Shown here one piece after another: positions 1 to 11,221 of a stretch of 64,000 nucleotides of DNA (position 1 is its first letter; every line of letters begins with the position of its first letter). The DNA lies in NCBI GenBank assembly GCA_021432635.1, contig MU270017.1, forward strand, positions 62,001 through 126,000. The letters are read 5' to 3'. The notes beneath the pieces are model-generated. The model was given only the letters and a program-made list of their open reading frames with translations, had not been told where the DNA came from and searched no databases. A program made the position numbers and the translations under genes. The stretch is from Thozetella sp. PMI_491 (lineage: Eukaryota > Ascomycota > Sordariomycetes > Chaetosphaeriales > Chaetosphaeriaceae).

Positions 1-114
1 GAGGGCCAACACTGCATCTGTGGTGTCCCTTCATATATGTCCCGCGATCTGCCTTCTATTGCTCTCTTCGGCTCGCCCTCTACGCCCTGTTCCGACCCGC
101 AAGTTTAGACTTTC

Positions 115-1118
115 ATGTCTCGCCAAATGGTTCGGCTGAACCTCATTGTCCTCCTCGCATTTGCGTATGGTACCTTCGCCTTGTACTCCGCAGATGCTAT
201 AGCAACGCCATCTCTGCTTCTAAATGGGGATAGGCGAGTGCATAATAATGTACTCGAAAATCGTGCAACGACGGCCCTATCTACCTGCGGATATCTAAAC
301 GGTGACCCCACAAAACCACGAACCGCAGAATCTGGGTTTGTCTGTCGCATTGATACCGCACATGGAATTTATGGGTTTTGTCCCACTACGGTGATCGTGG
401 CCACCGACTGTGGACTTGGGGGAGCCTGTCTGGATCAGCACGCCTGTTCTAAGGGTTGTGGGATAACAAGCAGCCCGGGCATTACCACGTGGACATGGTA
501 CGCTCGTGGCCATTCCTTCCCAGGTCATCCTTCGATTAAATATACTGATAAGAATTTAGCACCGATTCCAGCCAGCAGTATTGCTCGACAGCCCTCTTGA
601 ACCTCGGAGTTGATCAAACCTACACATTTCTGGCTTGTGGTGGAGCTCCAGTCACGGAGACCTATCTGATATCACCAACCGCCGACACAACAACCCCTAG
701 TCAGACATCTTCGTCTATAACAGTGAAAGCAATATCCGTGTCTTCGGCCGACCCTAAGTTACCGTCATCTCTACTGCTAGAGCCCTCCTCCACCTCGATC
801 TCGTCAACGACGGTATCATCTTCACTCACAACCGATACTAACGGAAGTGCAACCAACAATACAGGTGCTATAATAGGCGGAGTTATTGGAGGGCTAGCGT
901 TATTGTGTGCTTTTGGAATTGGAGCAATCTACTTACTGAGAAAGGATCGCCTCCAGAAGAGTGCCACGCCTGCCACGCCGCCGACAGGAAGGATATCAGA
1001 GCATACTTCAAGAGAGGAACAAAAGTTCCAAGGTGGTTGGGGTCCTCAAGAGCTTCCAGCCCAAATTTATCGAGCTCCCGAGCCTCTGCGGGAACCGGTA
1101 GAACTACCAGGCACATAA
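115..1118 (+). CDS. Cys-rich single-pass membrane protein (sensor-like), unknown function
   Basis: Two exons, 115-497 and 572-1118, joined by a 74-nt GT-AG intron; the phase-2 junction restores a continuous Cys-rich frame (CQQYCSTALLNLG) and gives 309 aa. Seen: an N-terminal hydrophobic signal peptide (about 1-25), an ectodomain with many cysteines (about 60-150), a Ser/Thr-rich stalk (about 160-225), one transmembrane helix (about 227-250, rich in Gly/Ile/Leu), then a basic RKDR stop-transfer and a short Pro-rich cytosolic tail ending near ELPAQIY. This architecture is common in fungal cell-surface and wall-sensor-like proteins, but I do not recognise a named family. Function is unknown; location at the plasma membrane is inferred. 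The start is the first ATG ahead of the signal peptide. Confidence 0.75.
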
Positions 1119-2667
1119 GCACTATTCTCAAGGAAAACTGTGACATAAAACGTCTGCTATGGCTAGCCCAGGGGGTTCCTACTAAATAGCCTTCTATTAG
1201 ACGATTATAATTGTTAATTATGCCAACTACTACTGTTGGAGGTGGTGAAACGGATGGGGTAAGCGATCTTTTCTAGCGTTACTAGTCGATATTGTGATAA
1301 TGATGTAGAGACTGTCGACAACGGTTTTGCATCGAGCAGCCGTACAGCTAGGGGTGAAATATTGGATAAGGACCGACACGCATTCGACGAGCCGAGCGAA
1401 GATATCGTTTTACAGCACGATCCTAAACGGAGAGGCAGCCATTAGTCACGAAGGTGTTTCCACTGCGATTAGAATGATCCGTTATTGGCTCAATAATCTT
1501 GAAGCTGGGCTCAAGATTGGCAAGATGAAGAGGAGGAGATGCGAGGTCGGTATTGCGGTAGGGATTGCTATGGTCGAGTCGGAATAGCTTAGAGAGAGCA
1601 ACAAGGCCTTAGTCTATCACCATTTATACGGATGGTATCTCGCACATCGCTGATGCTTCACAATGATCTCACTATGATTACTGTCGAGAGTACAGAGGGC
1701 GTCATCGCTGTCAGCTTCACTTGGTGGATACCATAGCTGCCAGCTGCCAATACGCGTGGCTCGCTACCTGATAGATAACGGGAAGGAGCTGGAGATAGGG
1801 CGGTAGACTAACATCTCCTTATCGTCATGTCCCTCAGTAAGGCCATACAGACCCCATCGCAGGGACAAACTACCACCGCAAGGGAACATTTCGGTAAGAC
1901 TCACCCACGCCATAAGCGCCCCAAACCTGATATTTGCCTGATATCTGCAGTCAACTCGTCCAACAGCTTGTGGGAGGAGTACTTGGCCAGAATGCCTTAG
2001 GAGGTAATCGAGAGAACTGTGACACAACAATGCCCCGTATCTCTGCTAATCACGCAACTGCCCAGAAGTGAAAGGAAGATGACGTCTCTGGAGATTGCTC
2101 AGGGCGGCGTAGCCGCCGCGACAACTCCCGCACCATCTGCATGTTGTTGTGTAGTTCCCGGTACCAACACGGAGTTGGCGCCTCGCCGAGACACTGATGG
2201 GTATTCGACTCTGCTTCCTATTTATGCCCACAGGATGTAGGTCACACGTAGCCGCGGCACTAGAGAGGCCACGTTACCCTTACTGGTCCGGATCTTTTCC
2301 CCTTGGGCTCTAGGGCCTGTTTTAATTACGCTGCTTACCCACTAACCGCAGCTAGATTACACGCTTGGGCAGCGCTCGTTGCCGGGTAGATTATCGCGTG
2401 CCCTAATAAATGCCAGGTAGAGATGAATAACTATTGTTCATAATGACCCATGAGCTGAAGCGAGTTGTGTCCATCCTATGCAGCTTTGGCCAGCACCGGC
2501 CCACCTATAATATAGGAAACCTTTAATAATGAGAGTTGTCCTTTATATTGGGCTGTAGTTGAACATAGAGAGTGATTATACCATGTTTTTAATATAGGTT
2601 TCGTAGTAATGCCGCCAAAGGCTATGTAACTATCCTTCAAGTAGTCCAGCGCCGCGTCAAGACAGCT
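1119..2667. other. Intergenic, no gene seen
   Basis: Between two genes that converge here. Only short, low-complexity open frames occur on either strand and none resembles a protein family. It is patchily AT-rich near 2500-2640. I see no terminal repeats or other element structure. Confidence 0.6.
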
Positions 2668-3657
2668 TCACCGGAGATCGCCCAAGAATGTCACCAACTC
2701 GGCGTCCTTTATTTCGCTCACGCTGAACGACGTCTCCTTGATCTCATCGAGCGCCTTGTCCGCCTCAGAGACATCAGCCTTCAGGACCCCCCACACATCC
2801 GGACCGAGAGGCACCCGCAGCGGGACAACCTCACCGCGAGCCACCACCCCGTACATGGCAGCGGCGACGGCATACGGAGATGCCCACTGCTTCTGCATCT
2901 CGGGGTCGTCTATATAGGCTTCCAGCATGCGTGTTGGCATGTCCGGCGCCGCGTAGGCGGGGTGTACGGGGATGGTCTTCATGCTGCTAGTGGCGTAGTT
3001 GGTCTTGGTGCCGCCTGGCTCGATCAGACAGAAGTTGATGCCCCAATCGGGCCGCACCTCGCGCGACACCGATTCTGTGAACCCTTCGACGGCAAATTTA
3101 GACGAGTGATAGAATGCGTTACCCGGGAAGGCGACGCGCCCACCTAGCGACGTCACGTTCATGACGACGCCGCCCTGCTGGCCCGTCTTGGGGTTCTCCT
3201 CGCGTAGCACCCGCATCGCATGCTTGGTCACTCGCACGGTACCCCAGAAGTCCGTCTCGACGATCCGGCGCGTGTCTTCTTCGGCCGCGTTCTCGGTGTC
3301 GCCCTGCAGCGTGTACCCGGCGTTGTTGACCACGACGTCTAGGCGGCCCCACTTGGCGAGAGCGGCCGCGATGGCCGCATCGACAGACTCGGTCGAGGTG
3401 ACATCAAGCGGCAGCTTAAGAATGTTGTCCGAGCTGGGCAGGTAGTCTAAGCTAGCCACTTTCCTCGCGGTTGCCACCAGCCGGAGCCCGGGCTTGGACG
3501 CGATCGTCTCGGCGAGGGCCCGGCCGATTCCTGAGGAGCATCCTGTGACTGTGCAAGGGTTAGATTCTTGCCCAATAGCTCAGGAGATCGTGGGTGCCAT
3601 ACTGAACCATACGGCATCTTTGGGGAGGTGGTAGGGTTGTCTCTTTGGTGCCTCCAT
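2668..3657 (-). CDS. Short-chain dehydrogenase/reductase (classical SDR)
   Basis: Two exons, 3657-3603 and 3548-2668, with a 54-nt intron (donor GTATGG, branch CTAAC just before the CAG acceptor). The splice restores the cofactor motif: VWFITGCSSGIG at about residues 16-27 of 311. Also visible are NNAG (strand-4 motif) and the catalytic Ser with YHSSK (Tyr and Lys), so the enzyme should be an active NAD(P)(H)-dependent oxidoreductase of the classical family. The TGCSSGIG form and the C-terminal extension are typical of fungal SDRs near the retinol-dehydrogenase/17-beta-HSD-like group. The substrate cannot be read from sequence. It is cytosolic by appearance, with no signal peptide or transmembrane helix. 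Its promoter carries a CGG-rich block (3910-3962). Confidence 0.88.
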
Positions 3658-4274
3658 GAGGGAAGATAGTATAATGTGTCAATTGGTGTAGTCGGTCTGC
3701 TTGGGTGTAAGTGAGTTGATGGTTTGATTTGCTGGCGTTGCCCCCTTGTTCTGTGAGCTATGAACTTCCGCGGCTTGCAAGTAACGATCTCTACCGAAAT
3801 AAGTTCCATGATGCCCCTTATATATTTGTTCGTATTGCGTTGCTGTCGCCCCTTTGCTCACCGGCGTCCCCTATTGTAAACCAACGGAGGTGGATGCTTA
3901 CATAACTCCGCATATCCGCGATGCGGCCGCACCGGCCGCCCCGCCCGCACGATGCGGCCGGGTCTGCCGCTGTACATTTAGTTACTACCAGCGGGCGTTC
4001 GAGGGTTGGTCATAACCTGTCAATTGTGACTTAAATACGACTGGGATATCATGATTAATACTAAAGCCACCCAAATTGGTAAAGTCGCCGAATGCTCTGT
4101 AATCGTGCCGCCCTCCTCGCTTTGCTGGTCGCAAACGGTCTCTCGGCTTTAAGGCCAGGCCTTATGGGCCCCACGGCCTTTAAAACACCACTCGGTCCCC
4201 TCCTCGAGACGGTCTGGGTCGTCTTCAGCAACTCCTCCACTAAAGGTATCTTTCCGACCTGCGCAGATGGCCAA
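3658..4274. other. Promoter region of the SDR gene and 3' region of pmp3
   Basis: 617 bp holding the upstream region of the minus-strand SDR and the downstream end of the minus-strand pmp3. A GC-rich block lies at 3910-3962; the rest shows nothing recognisable. Confidence 0.5.
3910..3962. promoter_or_regulatory. CGG/CCG-rich block, possible Zn2Cys6 regulator target
   Basis: The 10-mer GATGCGGCCG occurs twice (3920-3929 and 3951-3960) with several more CGG and CCG triplets, including CGGCCGCACCGGCCG, between and around them. It lies about 260 bp upstream of the SDR start codon. Paired CGG triplets are the usual half-sites of fungal binuclear zinc-cluster factors. That it is bound is inference. 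Confidence 0.3.
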
Positions 4275-4475
4275 TTAATATGCGACTCGGCGCTCGGCCT
4301 TGCCCACGATCCACCAGGCATGGATGACGCCGGGAATCCAGCCCAGGACCCAGAGGCAAATGTTGATGAGGATGTCGGCGCCGCAGCCGCGCTTCAGGAA
4401 GACGGATGCGGGCGGGACGAAGACGGCCAGGAAGTAGAGCAGGACGTTGCTCGTGGACGACGGTGCGTTGGCCAT
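4275..4475 (-). CDS. pmp3: Plasma membrane proteolipid 3 (Pmp3/UPF0057)
   Basis: A 66-aa protein in one exon. Seen: two hydrophobic segments (about 11-28 and 32-55) separated by a short loop with KRGCGADI, then the family-typical LGWIPGVIHAWWIV motif and a short polar tail. This matches the Pmp3/RCI2/SNA family of tiny two-helix plasma membrane proteins. Yeast Pmp3 modulates membrane potential and cation uptake, and family members are often induced by salt or cold. Length fits the family (50-70 aa). The ATG at 4475 is the only sensible start. Function in this species is inferred from the family. Confidence 0.92.
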   Translation of the reverse strand: MANAPSSTSNVLLYFLAVFVPPASVFLKRGCGADILINICLWVLGWIPGVIHAWWIVGKAERRVAY

Positions 4476-5500
4476 TGTTTCTGATGCGCGTGTGCTTGTT
4501 GATCTTTTGCGGTTTTCCGTTCAATACGGTTTATTGGCAGAGATGAGCCAAAGCTTGTGGATGCTCGTGGTATGCAAAGTAGGGACTGTGTGTAGTCGAC
4601 ACGAAGAGATGGTGTTTGGTTGGAAGGGAGAGAAGCTCTGAACCCCTGCGCTCGGTGCGGGAGGAAGCTATTCCTTATACTGCTGGAAATTGCAGCGTTG
4701 CCGCCGTCGTCACACCTTTGGCTCGGAATGCCAAGCCAAGTTTCGAAGGTGTGCATGACCAGCCTCGACGGACGACGTCATAGTTGGAGGCTGGTTTGGC
4801 AGGGGTCACCCAACCAAATGTCGCGGAACCCGCCACATTTGAGGAGCCAATCCTGCCAATTGGACATACGACTGGCGGGTTAGGGTTCGCCGTGGCCGAG
4901 CCCCAGTGTCTCTGCGCGCTTGGGAGTGGCTCAGCGTCTGGGCAATCGTCCTGCCCGGCCACCATCGGAATACACGGCCGGAGATGGCCGAGGGTGGAGG
5001 GCGCCTAGCTGTTGAGATGACGAGTTGGGAGCTCTCACGTGGCAAGCTCCCAGAGTGCTGTCATGTTTCACGCCACTATTTTGGGACGCGGACTGCAGAT
5101 GTGAATGGTTATTTCGTCAAGGCAATCGTATCTACAGGACAAGCTCCTTGAGGATCTGTCAAAGAGTCCAGAGTATGGAGGATATGGCGTAAAACCTCCC
5201 TCCAAGCTGACCCTAGGGGCCCTATACTGAGTTGAACACGATTCATAGTCGCATCGCCGCACGGGTCTGAGGGAACCTCGAGCTGCTGAGCGACAAGCCA
5301 GCGGCTGTAGCCAAGGGATTGTGGACCCAGTGACACACCGAGTAACAAAAAAGAAGACAGGCACTCCGGAACGCCCCTCCTCAGATCTATGGCCCTTCCA
5401 CCCTGCCATGCCACCTGTCATGCAGTCATACAAAGGGAAAAGCTCTAGTCGTCGGCGCCGGCCCCAACCCGGGACAACCCGATATGTACAGCGAAAAAGT
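4476..5500. other. Intergenic: pmp3 promoter side and 3' side of TAM41
   Basis: About 1 kb upstream of pmp3 and downstream of the minus-strand TAM41 gene. No coding feature supported. An AGGGG pentamer (yeast stress-element-like) is at about 4801, but one copy is not evidence of function. Confidence 0.5.
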
Positions 5501-7180
5501 CTAGTCCTTCTTGGTGGACGGGTCGTCGCTCTTGGCCCCGGCCTTCTCTTCGGCCTCTTGGGCCTTGCCGGCCCTGTACTTGTCCATCTTCTCGCTGATG
5601 TACCGCCATGATCGCTTGAAGCCGATGGTGAGAATTCCCTTCAGACTCTGTGTGGTCGACGGCCAGTGAATGGTCTGCTTGATGACGGACCGGAGGTAGG
5701 TTTGCAGCTCCTTGGTGTCGTCCTGGGCGATCCGCCGCTCGAAGCCGCCTCCCTCGCGCCTCTTGAACGCGACCGAGTCTTCGTCCTTGGATTCCTCCAT
5801 CATCTTGTCGAAGTCGGCCTGGGGGATGGCGAACTTCTTCTGGTACTGGAAGTAGAGGCGCGAGCGAAAGGCTTTGGGAAGGCGGCGGACCATGTTGCCG
5901 CGCTTGACCGGATCCATGTCCTGCGCAAGCTTGAGGCTCGCGTCTCCGAAGATCCAACCCTTCTCCTTGCAGGCGGTGTCGTTGAACTCGACGTTGGGCA
6001 ACGTCTCGATGAGCGGGAGGTACAGCCGTCGGAAGTTGGGCAGGTTGTTGCCCACGATGTTGTCGACCTTCTTTGGGTTCTCGCTCGGGAGCGACATGCG
6101 CGGGTCGCCCAGGTAGCTGATGCCGGCGATGGTGGAGTAGAGCTCCCGCTCGGTGAACTTGGGGGGGAGGAGGAGGAGGGCGGTGCGTAGAGCGGAAAGG
6201 AGGTTCATCTGGTTCGCTAGACGGATCGTTGCGTCGTCTCGGAGAATCTTGACCGGCTTGTGCAGGCGCCCGGCGAGGTAGAGGGTGTCCCAGTCCTTCA
6301 GGTCCCTTTGCAGGGTATCGAGCGACACAACACCGTACTTGATGAGGATCCCGTTCACGACGACATATGTGTTGTAGTACACGCCGGCGCCCCAGCGGTC
6401 CTGCACGTGGGCGACGACACCGGACCCCAAGGTGGCCAGTGCCGAGTAGTGATCGCGGTGCTGCTTCATGTTGAGCGAGTGCCAGTGCTGACTGTTCTTG
6501 ACGCCGAAGATGAAGTCAATCATCTTGGGCGAGCCATCCTGCATGCGCTGCACGGCGCTCGGGACCTTGGGGTGGATCTTGCGTATCTCTTCGAGGGTCG
6601 CCCCGCGCCCGGTGGCCTTGGACTGGGGGAACACGCCCGAGCCGTAGGCAAAGGCATAGCTGATGGTGGCACGGAACTGCCATGGGATCTGGCGAAGGAC
6701 CTCCTTGAACTCGGCGTCGAGGGGCATGTGCTGGTTAACCCCGAAGTTGGCATGAGGCAGATCAGCGAAGGTCTCGACGTTCCAGTTGGCATTGGTCTCC
6801 CAGTCGGTGGAGGCACTCGAGCGAGTCGACGCAGGGGCATCCTTATCCGAAGCGTCCTTGAGGATCTTGTCCTGCGAGCTGGCATCATGAGCAGCAGATT
6901 CCGTCCCCTTAACCGCGGCTCTCTCTTTTTGCGCCTCGGAAGCTTGCGGGTCGCACGGTGGAGTCGGGTCATCCGGCTTCTGGGCCGAGGAGAACGACCG
7001 GGCGGTGATGGGATTTCGAATCGAGCCTCGAGCGAGAGAGGTTGGGCAGATTGGTATTCGGGAGCGGGCTAGGCGGGCAGGCGAGACGGTAGTGCCGCGC
7101 CGGAGTGAAGTGACAGCGAAGGCCATGGTCGGGACAGGCTTGGCGGCGATGGCGGCCAATGCAGCGCTAGTGGGAGGCAT
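5501..7180 (-). CDS. tam41: Mitochondrial CDP-diacylglycerol synthase (Tam41/Mmp37)
   Basis: A 559-aa protein in one exon. Tam41 makes CDP-diacylglycerol from phosphatidic acid and CTP on the matrix side of the inner mitochondrial membrane, the first committed step to cardiolipin. Seen: an Arg/Ser/Ala-rich N-terminus suited to mitochondrial import (about 1-75), a polar low-complexity linker, then the conserved nucleotidyltransferase region with FAYGSGVFPQ, MIDFIFGVKNSQHWHSLN and KYGVVSLDTLQRDL, and a Lys/Glu-rich C-terminus. The open frame runs upstream of 7180 but has no earlier ATG, so ATG at 7180 is chosen. A second Met about 18 codons downstream could also serve. The gene is divergent from mad1. 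Confidence 0.95.
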   Translation of the reverse strand: MPPTSAALAAIAAKPVPTMAFAVTSLRRGTTVSPARLARSRIPICPTSLARGSIRNPITARSFSSAQKPDDPTPPCDPQASEAQKERAAVKGTESAAHDASSQDKILKDASDKDAPASTRSSASTDWETNANWNVETFADLPHANFGVNQHMPLDAEFKEVLRQIPWQFRATISYAFAYGSGVFPQSKATGRGATLEEIRKIHPKVPSAVQRMQDGSPKMIDFIFGVKNSQHWHSLNMKQHRDHYSALATLGSGVVAHVQDRWGAGVYYNTYVVVNGILIKYGVVSLDTLQRDLKDWDTLYLAGRLHKPVKILRDDATIRLANQMNLLSALRTALLLLPPKFTERELYSTIAGISYLGDPRMSLPSENPKKVDNIVGNNLPNFRRLYLPLIETLPNVEFNDTACKEKGWIFGDASLKLAQDMDPVKRGNMVRRLPKAFRSRLYFQYQKKFAIPQADFDKMMEESKDEDSVAFKRREGGGFERRIAQDDTKELQTYLRSVIKQTIHWPSTTQSLKGILTIGFKRSWRYISEKMDKYRAGKAQEAEEKAGAKSDDPSTKKD

Positions 7181-8172
7181 CAGGGAGGTTCGCACGCCTT
7201 TGAGGGCGAGCAGGAATCGCAAAGTCAATTGGATTGCAGCAGAAGCTGCGGGAAGGTCACCGTGGAGTGCACTCCATGCGTCGAGGGGGATATGCGGTTG
7301 GAAGCGAAAAGGCGAAGAAGCCGGGAGCTTACAGCTGCGAGAATACTTAGGTAGGCAAGGTAGTAATTAGTAGCTTGCAGAGCTCAATCCCCGACATTTT
7401 GCAGGGGCCTGGGCCATGGCTGCCAGCGATTGGCTATGGCCTGCTCTAGCGCCTGTCAAGCCGATCGAACACACACTACGACATCATCGCCAAGACCCCG
7501 GCTCCTCGGCTTTAGCGCAGAAGACGACAGGCAAACTTGCAAGTTCTACGGGAGACAATGGAGGAGGCTCTCGTCATTAGATGCTTTGCTCAGGGCGCAA
7601 TGGAGAGGGGTGGACTCGATATCTCGAGATTCAAGTTTAACATAGACTCCCCGTCTGGTAGCTGTGTTTGTCGCTACGCTTAGATTATTAGACAAAAGAG
7701 TGCTAATCAGTTGTCAGGCACCCGAGACACTATCCGTTGTCCAAGAGCATTTTGACTACAGCTCGTTGCATGCCCTCGAAAGTTAGCCACAAAGTGACGG
7801 TTCCGGCGAAAGCAAGAGGCAAGCCAAAGAGAATCGCATTTTTACAATCGTGGTTGTGGCCTCGTTGGAATGGTCTCGTAAAATATGCCTCCTTTTTTGC
7901 CTTGCATCTCCCATCGCCTCTTCTCTTCTGCATGCTCGCTACTCACTTCTACCCTCGCTCACTTCTGCCGGCTTCAGTCGGTCCAGCGCTGGCTTCTCCA
8001 AGCTCTCTCCAGGGGCCATTCAGCTTGGACTCTGCCCGTTGGGCCGTGAGCGAACCGCCAATAAGAGCCGGAGCACGCTGTGGAAGCTGCTGACCTAATC
8101 AAGAGATCCCTGATGTCGGCGCGGCCACAGCTCCAAACTTCACGCGTCGCCGACCGACACGGGACAAACGCA
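7181..8172. other. Divergent promoter region between tam41 and mad1
   Basis: About 1 kb between two genes transcribed away from each other. TTAGGTAGG occurs at 7347-7355, one of several such motifs in the window. No gene is supported here. Confidence 0.55.
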
Positions 8173-10627
8173 ATGCGCTCGTTTACTCCCCAAGGTGATC
8201 CGCCCGGCCGGCGAGGCTCCACGAGTGGGAATTTTCGGTCTAGCAGCAGCGGTTTGCCTAGACCCCAAACATCCCTGCGCGAGTCAAGAGTAAGTTCTGT
8301 GTTGATGGTCGCCCGAAAAACAAAACAAAAGTTGGCGGTGAGCTCCGAGACACGTGGATGCTAATTCGCATCCTCCGGTACAGATAGGTGCCAGAAGCAC
8401 CGCATCGACACAGCCATCGTACAACTTCCTCACCGGTGAATCCACTGGTCCCGGACCCAGCAGCATGGCCCGCCCGCCCTCGCGCACCGGCCGAGGCGTC
8501 TCGTTGGGCTCAGGCCCGTCACCGCCGCGCGGCCGCGCAGGGACAATTGCGAGCAATTTCAGTCGCGAGAGCAGCAAGGAGAACCTCGCGCCGCCCGATG
8601 CCGAGGAGTACGAGACCCAGCGTCGTCGCATCGAGGAGCTGAAGGCCGAGGTTGGCACGCTTCGATACACCATCAACAACTACGAGCAAGAGAAGGAGCT
8701 AGCGCGCCTCCAGACAGAGAACGAGATCCGCGAAGCGAAACGCCGTGCCGAGGATGATTTCCAGGGAAAGCAGGCGGCTGATGCGGAACGGGCAAAGGCC
8801 TCGCGCCAGGTCGAGGCCCTGCAGGCCGAACTGGAAGCCTTGCGGGCTGAAAAGGAAAGCCAGAAGCGAGAGCTCGAGGGGAAGGCACGCAACGCTCAGG
8901 AGGAGGCACGCGTGCTACAGGAACAGCTGGAAGACCTTAGTGCGGCAAAGGATGAGGTAGCACGGAAAGCCGAACGGGAGGCTATTGACCTTCGAGCCAA
9001 GGCGGCCACCGCCCAGCGGAACGCCGAGGAGTTGGAGCAAGAGGCTCAGACGAGAGAGATCGTCTTGGAGAAGACGCAGACCCTTCTCGCAGAGCGTGAC
9101 GAGACCATCGGCAGGCTAGAGTCAGATGTTCTCCGCCTGAAGGCCCAGACCGGCGACGCCGACACCATCGCCGTCATCCGGCGCGAGCTCTCCGACCAGG
9201 TCACCCATATTCGAGCTCTGGAGGCATCGAACCGGGACCAGCTGGCCGAGCTGAAGCATCTGCGACAAACCCACCGCGCCGTGGAGATCGTGGAAGAAGA
9301 GAAGCGATCCCTGCAACGAAAACTTGAGGCAACCGAACCGCTCGAAGCGGAGCTCGCGGAAGAGAAGCGACAGCGCCAGAGGCTGGAGGATGAGAGGCGA
9401 GCGTGGACGGCCTACTTAGAGAGCGAGGCCTCCGCCGGAGCACCTATCGAATTCGATTCCCCCGAGGCCGTGGCACGTGCCCTGATTGAGGAGAGGATCA
9501 ACTCGGCCTCCCTGACCGAGCAGCTAGGCGCAATGCAGCCCGAGATTGCCGACCGTGACAATATCATCAAAGGTCTCGAGGATGAGAAAGCCGCGCTGGC
9601 TAGCCAGCTTGAAAAGCTCAAGTCAACGGGCGGGGGCGCCCCCGGGTCGGACAAGGCACGAGCGCGGGCGGAGCGACAACGAGCCCTGGCGCAAAAGGAG
9701 GTCGAATACTTGCGGGCTCAACTAAAGTCGTTTGATGAGGAGGACATCACCTTCCAGCCGGAGAACTTCGACCAGCAAAAGGCACAGCGGATCCAGGAGC
9801 TCGAGGAGCTCGTTGACCAGTACAAGGCCGAGGCGCAGACACTTCATGCTGAGCTCTCGTCCGTCGAATCTACTACCACCAGCCCCGCGACGGGCTCGAA
9901 GCGGCCCCGGGACTCCAACGAGGATGGCGTAGAGTCCGAGCAGCTAGGCCAGCTGGCGCGTAAGAACCGCAAGCTCCAGAGCGAATTCGCCGAGCTACAA
10001 ACAGCCCACCGTGTGCTACAGAAGGAGCACGAAGTCGTATCATCACAGCTCGCCTCAGCCAAGGAACAGCTCAAGACCCGCGTGCTTTCGCTGCGGTCGA
10101 ACCCGACTTCGGACTTCGAAGCAGTCAAGACAGCAACCCTCGCAGCGTTGAAGCTGGAGAATACCGAGCTGCTGGCGCACATCCAGCGCCAGCCTACCTT
10201 GTTCGCGACGGTGCCAGCGTCACAGCTCGCTGCATCGCAACGCGAGATTACCGAAGCCCAGGCCGAAACAGCGTCGGCGCAGAAGTCGGCTCGCCGGCTA
10301 AAGGAAGTGTGGTCGTCCAAGTCGGCCGAGTTCAAGGAAGCCGTCTTCTCGACCCTCGGCTGGCACGTCGCCTTCATCCCCGGCGGGAAGATGCGCGTCG
10401 AGTCGGTCTACTACCCCTCCCAGACGGACGAGCACGAGAACAGCATCGTGTTCGACGGCGAGAAGGGCACCATGAAGGTGGGCGGCGGCCCGCGCAGCGC
10501 ATTTGCCACGCGCATCGCCGACAACATCAAGTTCTGGGTCCGCGACAAGGGTTGCGTGCCATGTTTCCTAGCGGCCCTGACTTTGGAGTTTTACGAGGAG
10601 CATACGAGGGCCACGCGCCCGGGATGA
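8173..10627 (+). CDS. mad1: Spindle assembly checkpoint protein Mad1
   Basis: Exons 8173-8289 and 8384-10627 with a 94-nt intron (GTAAGT donor, GCTAAT branch, TACAG acceptor); 786 aa. Mad1 sits at the nuclear pore in interphase and at unattached kinetochores in mitosis, where it converts Mad2 to its inhibitory form. Seen: a polar Ser/Arg/Pro N-terminus, then coiled-coil heptads from about residue 115 to 690, an acidic/Ser break near 500-530, and the conserved globular C-terminal domain ending with NSIVFDGEKG and the NIKFWVRDKG region. An in-frame ATG at 8113 would add 20 residues and cannot be excluded. The length fits fungal Mad1. Confidence 0.93.
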
Positions 10628-11221
10628 GGGGAGCAAGAAAGGACATTAAAATGAGAAATAGGGCATTGGCTGGGCTGTATCAGTATTATGTACAAAGCCT
10701 TTGGTTATAATGACGACATACGCTAGTAATGAATTCTTAGCATCCATGGAGAGAGCATTGCCGCTGATCTGTAGGCCAACCCTACGTGACTGGAGAGTCG
10801 TGAACCCCGTCGAGCCCTCTTGTCCTCATCGAGGGTCATGGACAAACAAGAGGTCGGCGCCGCTAGGCTAGCTGCTATGAACCACTTCAGAACTTGGACA
10901 ACAGGCTCTTACGGAAACCGGCCGCTCCTTCGAGCGCCGGCCTGGTATTACCTGTTCAATCGCTGATCGGCAAGGCTACATGGATAATAAACAAAGCAAA
11001 ACAGAAACCGCCACAGCCCGAGCGAACAGACTTGCAGTGCCCGAGGGGTATGTAATGTAGGTACACAAATGCCAATTACTTCGACAATGGATTTCAGGTT
11101 TAGGTAGGGAACAGGGGTGTTATGTGCAATTCACCCCGGCCATCGACTCCCAAGACAAATTTGCGCCTCGCTCAGCCCTTCGCCCTTCGTTCGTAGACTC
11201 CAGCGCCACCCGGCTGGCCCT
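10628..11221. other. Intergenic between convergent mad1 and syp1
   Basis: Shared 3' region of two convergent genes; no coding signal. TAGGTAGGG lies at 11101-11109. Confidence 0.5.

Noticed and set aside
1119-2667. Possible decayed transposable element in a gene-free stretch
   Set aside because: No terminal repeats, target duplications or element protein similarity were seen.
6260-7072. Long plus-strand open frame opposite tam41
   Set aside because: It mirrors the tam41 coding strand, has no family resemblance, and reflects GC-biased codon use of the true gene.
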